Origin: an uncultured Clostridia bacterium
Lineage (GTDB): Bacteria; Bacillota_A; Clostridia; Christensenellales; Aristaeellaceae
Length of the DNA: 31,060 nucleotides
Direction of reading: 5' to 3'
Assembly (NCBI GenBank): GCA_945871545.1
Contig: CAMBWJ010000001.1
Location: 1 to 31,060, forward strand
Positions 15,088 to 21,854 of the stretch are shown here, in pieces. Made by a program: the position numbers and the translations under genes. Numbering within the stretch: position 1 is the stretch's first letter; each line of letters begins with the position of its first letter. The notes under the pieces are model-generated. The model ran no database searches and was not told the DNA's origin. It was given only the letters and a program-made list of their open reading frames with translations.

Positions 15088-15332
15088 CTGCATTTTGGTA
15101 AAATGCTCAGACCACTGATAAAGCCCGCAACCGCAAAAATGCCCACTGAAATATAGAAATCAGCTGGCATTTTTGCTTACTGCGTCAGCAGCGGCTGCAA
15201 ATTGCGGTCACTTACGTCCGTGTAAGCTCCCTTATTTGCAGCCTTGCTTCCTTGTCTTGCAGGCTTTTTCAGTGTCTGCAAAGCGTTGACTTTGTCAACG
15301 CTTTGGGCATTTTCGTAAAATGCCGCTTGCAT
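15082..15332. other. Palindrome-rich divergent control region (373-bp gene-free gap)
   Basis: This fills most of the gene-free stretch 15020-15392. It holds, in order: GCATTTT-ggt-AAAATGC (15090-15106); an 11-bp inverted repeat GCAAAAATGCC/GGCATTTTTGC (15133-15143, 15166-15176); a 10-bp repeat GGCTGCAAAT/ATTTGCAGCC (15193-15202, 15234-15243) with an inner CTTAC/GTAAG (15211-15215, 15222-15226); a 12-bp repeat CAAAGCGTTGAC/GTCAACGCTTTG with a 3-nt loop (15279-15305); and GGCATTTT-cgt-AAAATGCC (15306-15324). The first and last sit 2-3 nt upstream of the two divergent -35 boxes. No coding frame of note. It may be a multi-operator control region or a MITE-like insertion. Confidence 0.7.
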
Positions 15333-15355
15333 TTCTGCGCGCGCTGCGGCATAAT
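15327..15355 (+). promoter_or_regulatory. Sigma-A promoter for the thioesterase gene
   Basis: TTGCAT (15327-15332) and CATAAT (15350-15355) with a 17-nt spacer, 37 nt before the ATG. The palindrome 15306-15324 ends 2 nt upstream of the -35 box. Confidence 0.6.
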
Positions 15356-15392
15356 GAACCCAGCAAACCCGATTATTGGAGGAATAAACCCC

Positions 15393-16124
15393 ATGGAAGC
15401 CAGCTTTACCCGCAAACTGACCGTCACTCCAGGTATCTGCGATGCGTCCGGACGACTCGGCTGCGCGGATACCTTCCGCCTCTTTCAGGACGTGGCCTCC
15501 GAGCACGCGGAGCGCATGGGTCTGGGCGGCATCGCCATGCAGAAGAGGCACGCCTTCTGGATGACCGTGCGCACCCGCGTGCACTTCTATAAAAGGCCGT
15601 GGATGATGCAGGAGGTCGATCTGTCCACCTGGCCCATGGCTCCCGGAAAGATGCGCTGCGACCGCTGCTACCGCCTCTTGGGCGGCGAAACCCTGCTGGC
15701 CGAGGGCCGCACGGAGTGGTGCGTCTACGATACCGAAGCAAATGCCGTGCGCAGTACCGAGGGCCTGTTCGACCCGGAGACGGCGTTCCCCACGGAGCTG
15801 CTGCTGCCCGATCCCTACGCCCGCTTCCGCCACGACTTCACCGACGCCGATCGCGCCTGTACCCACGTGGTGCGGGCCTCGGATATCGATGTTGGCCGCC
15901 ACATGAACAACGTGGCCTACCTGCGCATGCTGATGGACGCCTTCTCCGTGGCGGAGCAGGAGCAGATGCGCATTACGGAGATGGAGATTCTGTTCTGCAT
16001 GCCCTGCTTCGAGGGCGAGGCGCTGGACGTGCTGCGCCGCAGGACGGATTACGGCTACGAATTCGGCGTGCGACGGCCCGACGGGCGCTATGCCGCGCTG
16101 GCGCTGCTGCGCGCGGAGGTCTGA
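15393..16124 (+). CDS. Acyl-ACP thioesterase
   Basis: 243 residues, the size of bacterial double-hotdog acyl-ACP thioesterases (Acyl-ACP_TE family). The first hotdog contains the FQDVASEHAERMG helix (about 31-43), and the second has SDIDVGRHMNNVAYLRML (about 163-180), the conserved D-x-N/G-x-H-x-NN-x-Y region of the active site. It releases free fatty acids from acyl-ACP in the cytoplasm, ending chain elongation. Upstream in-frame ATGs exist, but GGAGG (15378-15382) and family alignment favour 15393. SRAP starts 2 nt after its stop, so the two are co-transcribed. It may be regulated through the palindromes upstream. Confidence 0.9.
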   Translation: MEASFTRKLTVTPGICDASGRLGCADTFRLFQDVASEHAERMGLGGIAMQKRHAFWMTVRTRVHFYKRPWMMQEVDLSTWPMAPGKMRCDRCYRLLGGETLLAEGRTEWCVYDTEANAVRSTEGLFDPETAFPTELLLPDPYARFRHDFTDADRACTHVVRASDIDVGRHMNNVAYLRMLMDAFSVAEQEQMRITEMEILFCMPCFEGEALDVLRRRTDYGYEFGVRRPDGRYAALALLRAEV

Positions 16125-16126
16125 GC

Positions 16127-16750
16127 ATGTGCGGTCGCTACCGACTGGACGCAGGTGAGAAGGAGCTGGAGGAGATCATCCGTGCGCTGAACCGCCGGGA
16201 GGAGAATCTTGGCGGGGATAAGCCGGTCAAGACCAGCGGCGATCTGTACCCCGGCGACCGGGTTCCGGTGCTGTGCCGGGGAAGGAGCGGCGGGATCGGG
16301 GCCTTCGCCATGGAGTGGGGCTACCGCATGGAGGACGGGCGGCGGCTGATCAACGCCCGGCTGGAGACCGCCGCGCAGAAGCCCAGCTTTCGCGACGGCA
16401 TGCAGAATCGCCGCTGCCTGATGCCCATGAGCGCCTACTACGAGTGGGAGAGGCGGGGAAATGACCGCGTGAAGTACCGCATTTCGCCCGGGGAGGGCGG
16501 TCTGAACTGTCTGGCGGGGGTCTACCGCCTGGAGGAGGACGGCCCCCGCTTCGCGGTGCTGACCATGGAGGCCGCAGACGAGCTTTCCTTCATTCACGAC
16601 CGCATGCCGGTGCTGGTGCCCTATGCTGATCGCGAGGCCTGGCTGCTGCGCGGCGAGCTGCCCCAGCCCCCGAGCGCATGGACGGCGGTGCCGGAGGGCG
16701 ACGTGCAGCTCACGCTGGACGCGCTGTTTCAGCCGCCCGAAGAGGACTGA
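16127..16750 (+). CDS. SRAP/YedK (HMCES-like) abasic-site DNA-crosslinking protein
   Basis: 207 residues. MCGRYRL places the invariant catalytic C2 right after the initiator Met, as the SRAP family requires: Met is removed and Cys bonds covalently to abasic sites in ssDNA, shielding them. Other conserved residues are N76 with R78 (INARLE), E106 (YYEWER) and H157 (IHDRMPV). The start is fixed by the MC requirement and by GGAGGT in the tail of the thioesterase gene, 2 nt of gap between genes. The pairing with a thioesterase is probably transcriptional convenience. Confidence in the family is high. Confidence 0.95.
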   Translation: MCGRYRLDAGEKELEEIIRALNRREENLGGDKPVKTSGDLYPGDRVPVLCRGRSGGIGAFAMEWGYRMEDGRRLINARLETAAQKPSFRDGMQNRRCLMPMSAYYEWERRGNDRVKYRISPGEGGLNCLAGVYRLEEDGPRFAVLTMEAADELSFIHDRMPVLVPYADREAWLLRGELPQPPSAWTAVPEGDVQLTLDALFQPPEED

Positions 16751-16759
16751 CGGCGGGCC

Positions 16760-16788
16760 TTGCGCCCGGGGCCGAAAGGGCGTATAAT
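16760..16788 (+). promoter_or_regulatory. Sigma-A promoter for the DUF1015 gene
   Basis: TTGCGC (16760-16765) and perfect TATAAT (16783-16788) with a 17-nt spacer, in the 74-nt gap after SRAP. Confidence 0.65.
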
Positions 16789-16824
16789 GATCTGCGGAAT
16801 ACACGAGCATGGAGGAAAATCCGA

Positions 16825-18045
16825 ATGAAGAATCCCGTCGTACGCAGTGCGAACATCCTGCTTCCCGCCGCCGGAATCGCCCCGGAGAAGTGGGCGGTGG
16901 TGGCGGTGGACCAGTACACCTCCCAGCCGGAATACTGGGACGAGGTCAATCGGATCGTGGGCGATGCGCCCTCGACCCTGCGCCTCACCCTGCCGGAGGT
17001 CTATCTGAAGGAGGGGGACGCGCGCATTCCGGCGATGCAGCGCTGCATGCGCGAATATCTATCCGACGGCACGCTGACAGAGGCCGTAACCGACGGTTAC
17101 ATCCTGGTGGAGCGCAGCACCGAATCCGGCGCGCGGCTTGGCCTGATGGCCTGTCTGGATCTGGAGCAGTACGACTTCGCCGCCGGTTCGCAGAGCCTCA
17201 TCCGCGCCACCGAGGGCACGGTGATCGAGCGCGTGCCGCCGCGGGTGAAGATTCGCCGGGGCGCGGCGCTGGAGCTGCCCCACGTGCTGATGCTGGCGGA
17301 CGATGTGAACTGCCGACTGATCGAGCCGCTGTACGCCGCACGCGGGTCGCTGGAGCTTGCCTACGACTTTGATTTGATGCAGGGCGGCGGGCATCTGCGG
17401 GGCTGGAAGGTTGCGGGCGAGGCTGCCCGTCAGGCGGAGGAAGCGCTGGACGCGCTGTACGAAAACTGCGGCGGGCTGATGCTGGCCGTGGGTGACGGCA
17501 ACCACTCCCTGGCTGCTGCCCGGGCCTACTGGCTGGAGCTTCGCGATGCGCTGCCCGAAAATGAACGCATCGATCATCCCGCGCGCTATGCGCTGGTGGA
17601 GATCGAGAACCTGCACAGTCCGGCCATTCAGTTCGAGCCCATCCACCGCGTGGTGACCGGCGTGGACGCCGCCGCGCTGATCGACGAATGCTGCGCCCAC
17701 ATGCGCGCGGAATGCGGCGTGGGCGAGAATGCGCTGACCCTCGTAACCAAGGGCCGGGAGGTGCAGCTGAACCTCGGCAGTCACCCGCTGCGCGCGCTTC
17801 AGGCATGGCTGGACAAGTACCTTGCCGACCATCCCGAGGCCGGAATCGACTACATCCACGGCGACGATACCCTGCGCAGCCTTGCCGACCGGGCGGATGC
17901 GGTGGGCTTCATGCCCTGCGCCTTTGCCAAGGCCGAGCTCTTCCCCTACATCCGCAGGTTCGGCGTGCTGCCCCGCAAGACCTTCTCCATGGGCCACGCC
18001 CACGAGAAGCGCTTCTACATGGAGGCCCGGCGCATCGAGAAATAA
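16825..18045 (+). CDS. DUF1015 family protein
   Basis: 406 residues, usual for DUF1015 (PF06245). The family features seen are the N-terminal AVVAVDQYTSQPEYW, the central GDGNHSLAAARAYW (with a conserved His-Ser), the following ENLHSPAIQFEPIHRVV and the C-terminal FSMGHAHEKRFYMEARRI. It is cytoplasmic, with no signal or membrane segment. Its biochemical role is not established as far as I know; links to serine or phospholipid metabolism have been suggested from genome context only. ATG 16825 follows GGAGGAAAA. The long frame upstream (to 16678) is a shadow inside SRAP. It has its own promoter and a good terminator. Confidence 0.85.
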   Translation: MKNPVVRSANILLPAAGIAPEKWAVVAVDQYTSQPEYWDEVNRIVGDAPSTLRLTLPEVYLKEGDARIPAMQRCMREYLSDGTLTEAVTDGYILVERSTESGARLGLMACLDLEQYDFAAGSQSLIRATEGTVIERVPPRVKIRRGAALELPHVLMLADDVNCRLIEPLYAARGSLELAYDFDLMQGGGHLRGWKVAGEAARQAEEALDALYENCGGLMLAVGDGNHSLAAARAYWLELRDALPENERIDHPARYALVEIENLHSPAIQFEPIHRVVTGVDAAALIDECCAHMRAECGVGENALTLVTKGREVQLNLGSHPLRALQAWLDKYLADHPEAGIDYIHGDDTLRSLADRADAVGFMPCAFAKAELFPYIRRFGVLPRKTFSMGHAHEKRFYMEARRIEK

Positions 18046-18052
18046 AAGAATT

Positions 18053-18073
18053 GCCCCGCATTGCACGCGGGGC
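18053..18073. terminator. Bidirectional terminator between DUF1015 and sirtuin genes
   Basis: GCCCCGC (18053-18059) and GCGGGGC (18067-18073) with a 7-nt loop. TTTCTC follows on the plus strand and AATTCTTTT on the minus strand. Confidence 0.8.
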
Positions 18074-18077
18074 TTTC

Positions 18078-18803
18078 TCATATTTCGGGCAGCTGCAAAT
18101 CCCCCATGACCGCACTCACATCACCGCGCAGGGTCAGCGTGGCGCGATCGTCGGCCCTCGTCTCCTCGTTGTTGATGACCACCAGCTCCCGCCCATGGAA
18201 GTAATCGATGAACGACGCGGCGGGCTCCACCGCAAGGCTGGTTCCGGCCACGATCAGCACGTCGCAATTGGAGATTTCCCGGCACGCGCCCATGCAGGTG
18301 TACTTGTCCGGGGCCTCGCCGTAGAGCACCACGTAGGGCTTCACCACGCCGCCGCACTTGGGACACCTGGGCACACCCTCGGTGTGCAGCAGCCAATTCA
18401 GATCATATTCCCGGTTGCAGTCCATGCAGTAGTTCTCGTGCACGCTGCCGTGCAGCTCGTACACCAGGCGGTTGCCCGCCATGCGGTGCAGGCCGTCGAT
18501 GTTCTGCGTCACCACGCCCCGCAGCTTGCCCATGCGCTCGAGCTTGTAGAGAGATCGGTGCGCCGCGTTGGGCCTGGCCTCCGGGTGCAGCATGTGCTCC
18601 CGATAAAACTCGAAAAAGCGGTCAGGGTGCAGGTAGAAGAAGGACGAACTGAGCATCATCTCCGGGGTCAGATCGCCGTACTTCTGCCGGTACAGCCCGT
18701 TTTCGCCGCGAAAATCCGGGATGCCGCTGGCGGTTGAGACCCCCGCGCCCCCGAAGAACACGATCCTGCGGCCCCTGTCGATGATCTCCTGCAATGTGCG
18801 CAT
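18078..18803 (-). CDS. Sir2 family NAD-dependent protein deacylase
   Basis: 241 residues. It shows the NAD-binding [15 protein letters not shown] (19-33), TQNIDGLH (99-106), the catalytic H118 in ELHGS, the zinc cysteines C126/C129 and C147/C150, and [10 protein letters not shown] near 185-200. Sirtuins remove acyl groups from lysines using NAD+, for example from acetyl-CoA synthetase. Two ATGs, 18809 and 18803, are in frame. 18803 is preferred because GGGAGGG would directly abut the first. A much longer upstream frame overlaps the divergent PHP gene and is rejected. It is a single gene between two converging and diverging neighbours. Confidence 0.95.
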   Translation of the reverse strand: MRTLQEIIDRGRRIVFFGGAGVSTASGIPDFRGENGLYRQKYGDLTPEMMLSSSFFYLHPDRFFEFYREHMLHPEARPNAAHRSLYKLERMGKLRGVVTQNIDGLHRMAGNRLVYELHGSVHENYCMDCNREYDLNWLLHTEGVPRCPKCGGVVKPYVVLYGEAPDKYTCMGACREISNCDVLIVAGTSLAVEPAASFIDYFHGRELVVINNEETRADDRATLTLRGDVSAVMGDLQLPEI

Positions 18804-18853
18804 ATCCATCCCTCCCGCACCATTATGACACGCCCCGGACGGAAATGCAAGGC

Positions 18854-18882
18854 TTGACTTTCTTCGCCCGAGGCCGTATGAT
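18854..18882 (+). promoter_or_regulatory. Sigma-A promoter for the PHP phosphatase gene
   Basis: TTGACT (18854-18859) and TATGAT (18877-18882) with a 17-nt spacer, 27 nt before the ATG. Confidence 0.72.
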
Positions 18883-18909
18883 GAAACTATCAAAGCGGGG
18901 AGGAATTCC

Positions 18910-19722
18910 ATGAAGATTCGATCCAACGTGCACACCCACACCACCTTCTGCGACGGCAGGAACAGCGTGGAGGAGATGGCGCTTGCCGCCATCGACCTGG
19001 GCTTTGTGTCCCTGGGCTATTCCATTCACGGCTGGACGCCCTACGAGCCGACGCCCGTCACCCTGGAGAAGGAGGCGCTGTACCGCGACGAGGTGCGCCG
19101 GGTGCGCGAGAAGTACCGCGATCAGATCGAGATTCTGCTGGGCGCGGAGCGTGACGCGCTCTACCCCCGGGACTTCTCCCAGTACGAGTACCTGATCGAC
19201 TCCACCCACTGCATACTGGCCGACGGCGAGTACGTCTGCATCGATTATTCCGCCGCGTACATGGAGGACGCGGTGCGCAGGCACTTCGGCGGCGACTACT
19301 ATGCCTACTGTCGGGCCTACTTCCGCCGGGAGGCCGAGGTCTGCGCGACCTCCGACGCGGCCTTCATCGGCCACATCGACCTGGTGAGCAAGTACAACGA
19401 GGGCAAGCGCTACTTCGACGAAAATGACCCCCGCTACCTGGGCCCCGCGCTGGAGGCCGTGGAGTGCGCGGTGCGGCGGGGCCTGCCCATCGAGATGAAC
19501 ACCGGGGCCATGGGCCGGGGCTACCGCAGCGCGCCCTATCCCAACCAAATTCTGCTCCGGCGCATCCGCGAACTGGGCGGCGAGATTCTCATCAACGGCG
19601 ACTCCCACTCCGCCGCCACGCTGGAGACGGGCTACGACCTCAGCGTGGAGCTGGCCCGGGCGGCAGGCTTTGACCATGTACTGCGCCTGCGCGCCAGCGG
19701 CTGGGAGGAAGTGGCGCTTTGA
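18910..19722 (+). CDS. Histidinol-phosphatase-like PHP family protein
   Basis: 270 residues. The PHP metal site is visible: NVHTHTTFCDG (H8, H10), YSIHGW (H40), LLGAERD (E79), STHCI (H99), GHIDLV (H155, D157) and GDSHS near the C-terminus (D and H). This set matches the HisK-type histidinol phosphatase, which dephosphorylates histidinol phosphate in histidine synthesis. PHP phosphatases with other phospho-substrates are hard to tell apart, and no other his gene is nearby. ATG 18910 follows GGGGAGGAA. A TfoX-C gene follows after 19 nt. Confidence 0.82.
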   Translation: MKIRSNVHTHTTFCDGRNSVEEMALAAIDLGFVSLGYSIHGWTPYEPTPVTLEKEALYRDEVRRVREKYRDQIEILLGAERDALYPRDFSQYEYLIDSTHCILADGEYVCIDYSAAYMEDAVRRHFGGDYYAYCRAYFRREAEVCATSDAAFIGHIDLVSKYNEGKRYFDENDPRYLGPALEAVECAVRRGLPIEMNTGAMGRGYRSAPYPNQILLRRIRELGGEILINGDSHSAATLETGYDLSVELARAAGFDHVLRLRASGWEEVAL

Positions 19723-19741
19723 GCGAAGAAGGAGGGGCCCC

Positions 19742-19999
19742 ATGGGCGAACTGTCAAGCCTGCCGAATATTGGCAGGGTCGTGGAGGAACAGCTGATGCA
19801 GGTGGGCATTCATTCCGCCGGGGAACTGAAGCGGGTTGGCGCAAAGGAGGCATGGCTGCGGATTCAGGCCATCGATGAATCCGCGTGCATCCACCGACTG
19901 ATGGCGCTGGAGGGCGCGATCGAGGGCGTGAAGAAGAGCATGCTGAGCGACGAGGTGAAGGCCGATCTGAAGGAATTCTATCAGCAGCACCGGAAATGA
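19742..19999 (+). CDS. TfoX C-terminal domain protein
   Basis: 85 residues consisting only of a TfoX_C (PF04994) domain: LPNIGRVVEEQLMQVGI (about 7-23), GELKRVGAKEAWLRI (27-41), then LMALEGAIEGV. The helix-hairpin-helix-like beginning suggests binding to nucleic acid or protein. The N-terminal TfoX domain of the proteobacterial competence regulator is absent, so a competence role should not be assumed. AAGGAGGGG lies upstream of ATG 19742. It is co-transcribed with the PHP gene and ends before a strong terminator. Confidence 0.85.
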   Translation: MGELSSLPNIGRVVEEQLMQVGIHSAGELKRVGAKEAWLRIQAIDESACIHRLMALEGAIEGVKKSMLSDEVKADLKEFYQQHRK

Positions 20000-20028
20000 A
20001 CGAAGGGGTTGTCCCAAACGACAAATCA

Positions 20029-20060
20029 GTAGGGCGGGGTGCCTTCACCCCGCCGCAAAA
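20029..20060. repeat. 32-bp dispersed palindromic repeat, copy 2
   Basis: Same unit as 9256-9287. The stem GGCGGGGTG (20033-20041) pairs with CACCCCGCC around CCTT, and flanking GTA and AAAA are conserved. The A-T pair of copy 1 is a G-C pair here, so pairing is kept. A small hairpin (TTGTC/GACAA, 20009-20024) lies just before it. Confidence 0.7.
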
Positions 20061-20068
20061 CAATTGTG

Positions 20069-20107
20069 GGGCTGTCTCAAAACATTCTTCCTGTTTTGAG
20101 ACAGCCC
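20069..20107. terminator. Strong hairpin terminator between converging genes
   Basis: Perfect 16-bp stem, GGGCTGTCTCAAAACA (20069-20084) with 20092-20107, and a 7-nt loop. TCTTTTC follows on the plus strand. It ends the PHP-TfoX-C unit and may also serve the chromate transporter operon. Confidence 0.85.
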
Positions 20108-20112
20108 TCTTT

Positions 20113-20667
20113 TCACAGCCCCAGGCCGTAGCCCGCAGCCACGCCGATGGCGGCGGAGATGACGATGATCCAGATGGGGTGCAGCTTCCTGAACGCCAGC
20201 ACCGCCGAGAGCAGAAACACGCCGAGGGACACAAAGAACGCCGCGCCGAGGGCGATTCCCTGCGGGAAGAACACCGTCTGGCCCACGGAGAGCAGCGCGG
20301 TGGCGATCAGACCCACCACCGCCGGGCGCAGACCCGACATGCAGCCCTGCACAAGGGCGCTGTTCTTGAAGCGCTGGAAGCACTTGGCTACGATCAGGAT
20401 GATGACGAACGACGGCAGCGCCACGCCCAGCGTGGCACAGATTGCGCCGGGGACGCCCGCCAGCCGCACGCCCACGAAGGTGGAGATGTTCACGGCGAAG
20501 GGGCCGGGGGTGGACTCGCTCACGGCCACGAAGTTGATCAGCTCCTCCGCGTCCATCCAGCCGTGGGCGGCAACCTCGGCCTGGATCAGCGGCAGCATGG
20601 CGTAGCCGCCGCCGAAGGTGAACGCGCCGATCTTGAAGAAGGTCCAGAACAGTTCAAGCAGGATCAT
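20113..20667 (-). CDS. Chromate transporter half-protein (CHR family), second of pair
   Basis: 184 residues, a single CHR domain. It carries GAFTFGGGYAMLPLI near the N-terminus, then ESTPGPFAVN and about five to six hydrophobic helices. Half-size CHR proteins usually come as adjacent pairs that form a heterodimeric membrane transporter. Chromate is the named substrate of the family, but the natural one in anaerobes is uncertain. ATG 20667 overlaps the stop of its partner by 4 nt (ATGA) and has GGAGGG upstream. Last gene of the cinA-chr-chr operon. Confidence 0.9.
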   Translation of the reverse strand: MILLELFWTFFKIGAFTFGGGYAMLPLIQAEVAAHGWMDAEELINFVAVSESTPGPFAVNISTFVGVRLAGVPGAICATLGVALPSFVIILIVAKCFQRFKNSALVQGCMSGLRPAVVGLIATALLSVGQTVFFPQGIALGAAFFVSLGVFLLSAVLAFRKLHPIWIIVISAAIGVAAGYGLGL

Positions 20668-21209
20668 CTGGCCCTCCTCTCTGCCGCCAGGGAGGCGATC
20701 AGCCCCGCCGCGGCGCACAGCACGATGACGGCCAGCACGTTGAGCTTCACCAGCGCCGCCAGCACGAAGGCCGCCGCCGCGATGCAGCAGGAGATCGCCT
20801 TTTTCGGAATCTGGCGCGCCATGTTCCAGAAGGCCTTCAGAATCAGCGCCAGCACGCCCGCGCGAATGCCCATGAAGGCGTACTTCACCGCGCGCAGGCG
20901 CTCGAACTGCTGAAGCACGTAGGAGATGACGGCGATGATGGCGAAGGACGGCAGGATCACGCCCACGGTTGCGCAGAACGCGCCCCGGAAGCCGCCCACG
21001 TGATGTCCCACGAAGGTGGCGGAGTTGATGGCGATGGGCCCGGGCGTGGATTCCGCGATGGCGATCATGTCCATCAGCTCGCTCTCATTGATCCACTTCT
21101 TCTCCTCCACAACCTCCCGCTGAATCAGCGGAATCATGGCGTAGCCGCCGCCGAAGGTGAACGCGCCGATCTTCATGAAGGTCAGAAACAGGTTCAGATT
21201 CCGGTTCAT
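20664..21209 (-). CDS. Chromate transporter half-protein (CHR family), first of pair
   Basis: 181 residues, homologous to the next gene: KIGAFTFGGGYAMIPLI, then ESTPGPIAINSATFVGHHVGG and hydrophobic helices to the C-terminus, ending in an Arg-rich tail. ATG 21209 overlaps the cinA stop by 4 nt and its own stop overlaps the second CHR gene by 4 nt, so all three are translationally coupled. The pair has probably arisen by duplication and diverged to opposite membrane topologies, as known for this family. Confidence 0.9.
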   Translation of the reverse strand: MNRNLNLFLTFMKIGAFTFGGGYAMIPLIQREVVEEKKWINESELMDMIAIAESTPGPIAINSATFVGHHVGGFRGAFCATVGVILPSFAIIAVISYVLQQFERLRAVKYAFMGIRAGVLALILKAFWNMARQIPKKAISCCIAAAAFVLAALVKLNVLAVIVLCAAAGLIASLAAERRAR

Positions 21210-21736
21210 GCCGGATTGCCCCCTTCCGTACGGTTCATGCGCGCCGTGCCAGTGGGCGCATTGCCCTCCATGCAGCGGACGAGGGATGCAAGCGCCGCGT
21301 CCACGGCCTGTCTGCGCACCTGCGCGCGGTCGCCGTCAAAGTGGAACTCGAAGGCCTGCGCGCCGTCCGCGCCCGCCACGCCCACGAACACCGTGCCCAC
21401 GGGGGTCTGCTCGGTGCCGCCGTCGGGGCCTGCAAGACCTGTGGCGGATACGCCCCAGTCCGCGCCGCTGATCCTGCGCACGCCCTCGGCCATCTCCCGG
21501 GCGCACTGCGCGCTGACCACGCCGACGGTCTCCACCGTCTCCCGGCGCACGCCCAGGATGCGGATCTTGCTCTCCGCCGCGTAGGTCACGTAGCTCTCGT
21601 CGATCACCTCGCTGGCCCCGGAATTGGAGATCAGGGTCGCGGCGATCAGCCCGCCGGTCAGGCTCTCCGCAAAGCTTACATGCGCCTTGCGCGCGCGCAG
21701 CAGCTCAAATGCCGCGCGGGAAGGATTCTGTTCCAT
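21206..21736 (-). CDS. CinA C-terminal domain protein (nicotinamide-nucleotide amidase, PncC-like)
   Basis: 176 residues, only the CinA C-terminal domain. Landmarks are AESLTGGLIAATL (23-35), VTYAAESKIRILGV (50-63), SAQCAREMAEGVR and SATGLAGPDGGTEQTPVGTVFVG (about 97-119). The family removes the amide from NMN to give NaMN for NAD recycling. The N-terminal molybdopterin-like domain of full CinA is missing. AAGGAGG precedes ATG 21736. It is first gene of an operon with two chromate transporter halves; the link between the two activities is not obvious. Confidence 0.92.
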   Translation of the reverse strand: MEQNPSRAAFELLRARKAHVSFAESLTGGLIAATLISNSGASEVIDESYVTYAAESKIRILGVRRETVETVGVVSAQCAREMAEGVRRISGADWGVSATGLAGPDGGTEQTPVGTVFVGVAGADGAQAFEFHFDGDRAQVRRQAVDAALASLVRCMEGNAPTGTARMNRTEGGNPA

Positions 21737-21778
21737 GCTGTGCCTCCTTAACGCTTATCAGGATGTTCTGTTTCGCCC

Positions 21779-21806
21779 GGAAAAAACCTCCGGCGCGCGC
21801 CGGAGG
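21779..21806 (-). terminator. Terminator after the Wzm/Wzt operon
   Basis: CCTCCGGCGC and its complement form a 20-nt perfect palindrome (21787-21806). On the minus strand it runs into TTTTTTCC. It separates the exporter operon from the downstream cinA operon. Confidence 0.88.
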
Positions 21807-21854
21807 ATGTGAAAATGCCGTCGGGGGGAGCCTGCTCTCCCGACCAGATTCGCA

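Noticed and set aside
15133..15305. CRISPR array or 6S RNA in the structured gap
   Set aside because: The repeats are inverted and of different sequence, not evenly spaced direct repeats. No single long rod with a central bubble, as in 6S RNA, could be drawn.
15090..15332. MITE insertion with target-site duplication
   Set aside because: The ends are inverted and similar, but I found no convincing direct repeat flanking them and only one copy in the window, so a mobile element is left only as an alternative.
18804..18992. Longer N-terminus for the sirtuin
   Set aside because: It would cross the divergent PHP gene start and promoter and adds a sequence with no family match; a ribosome binding site supports 18803.
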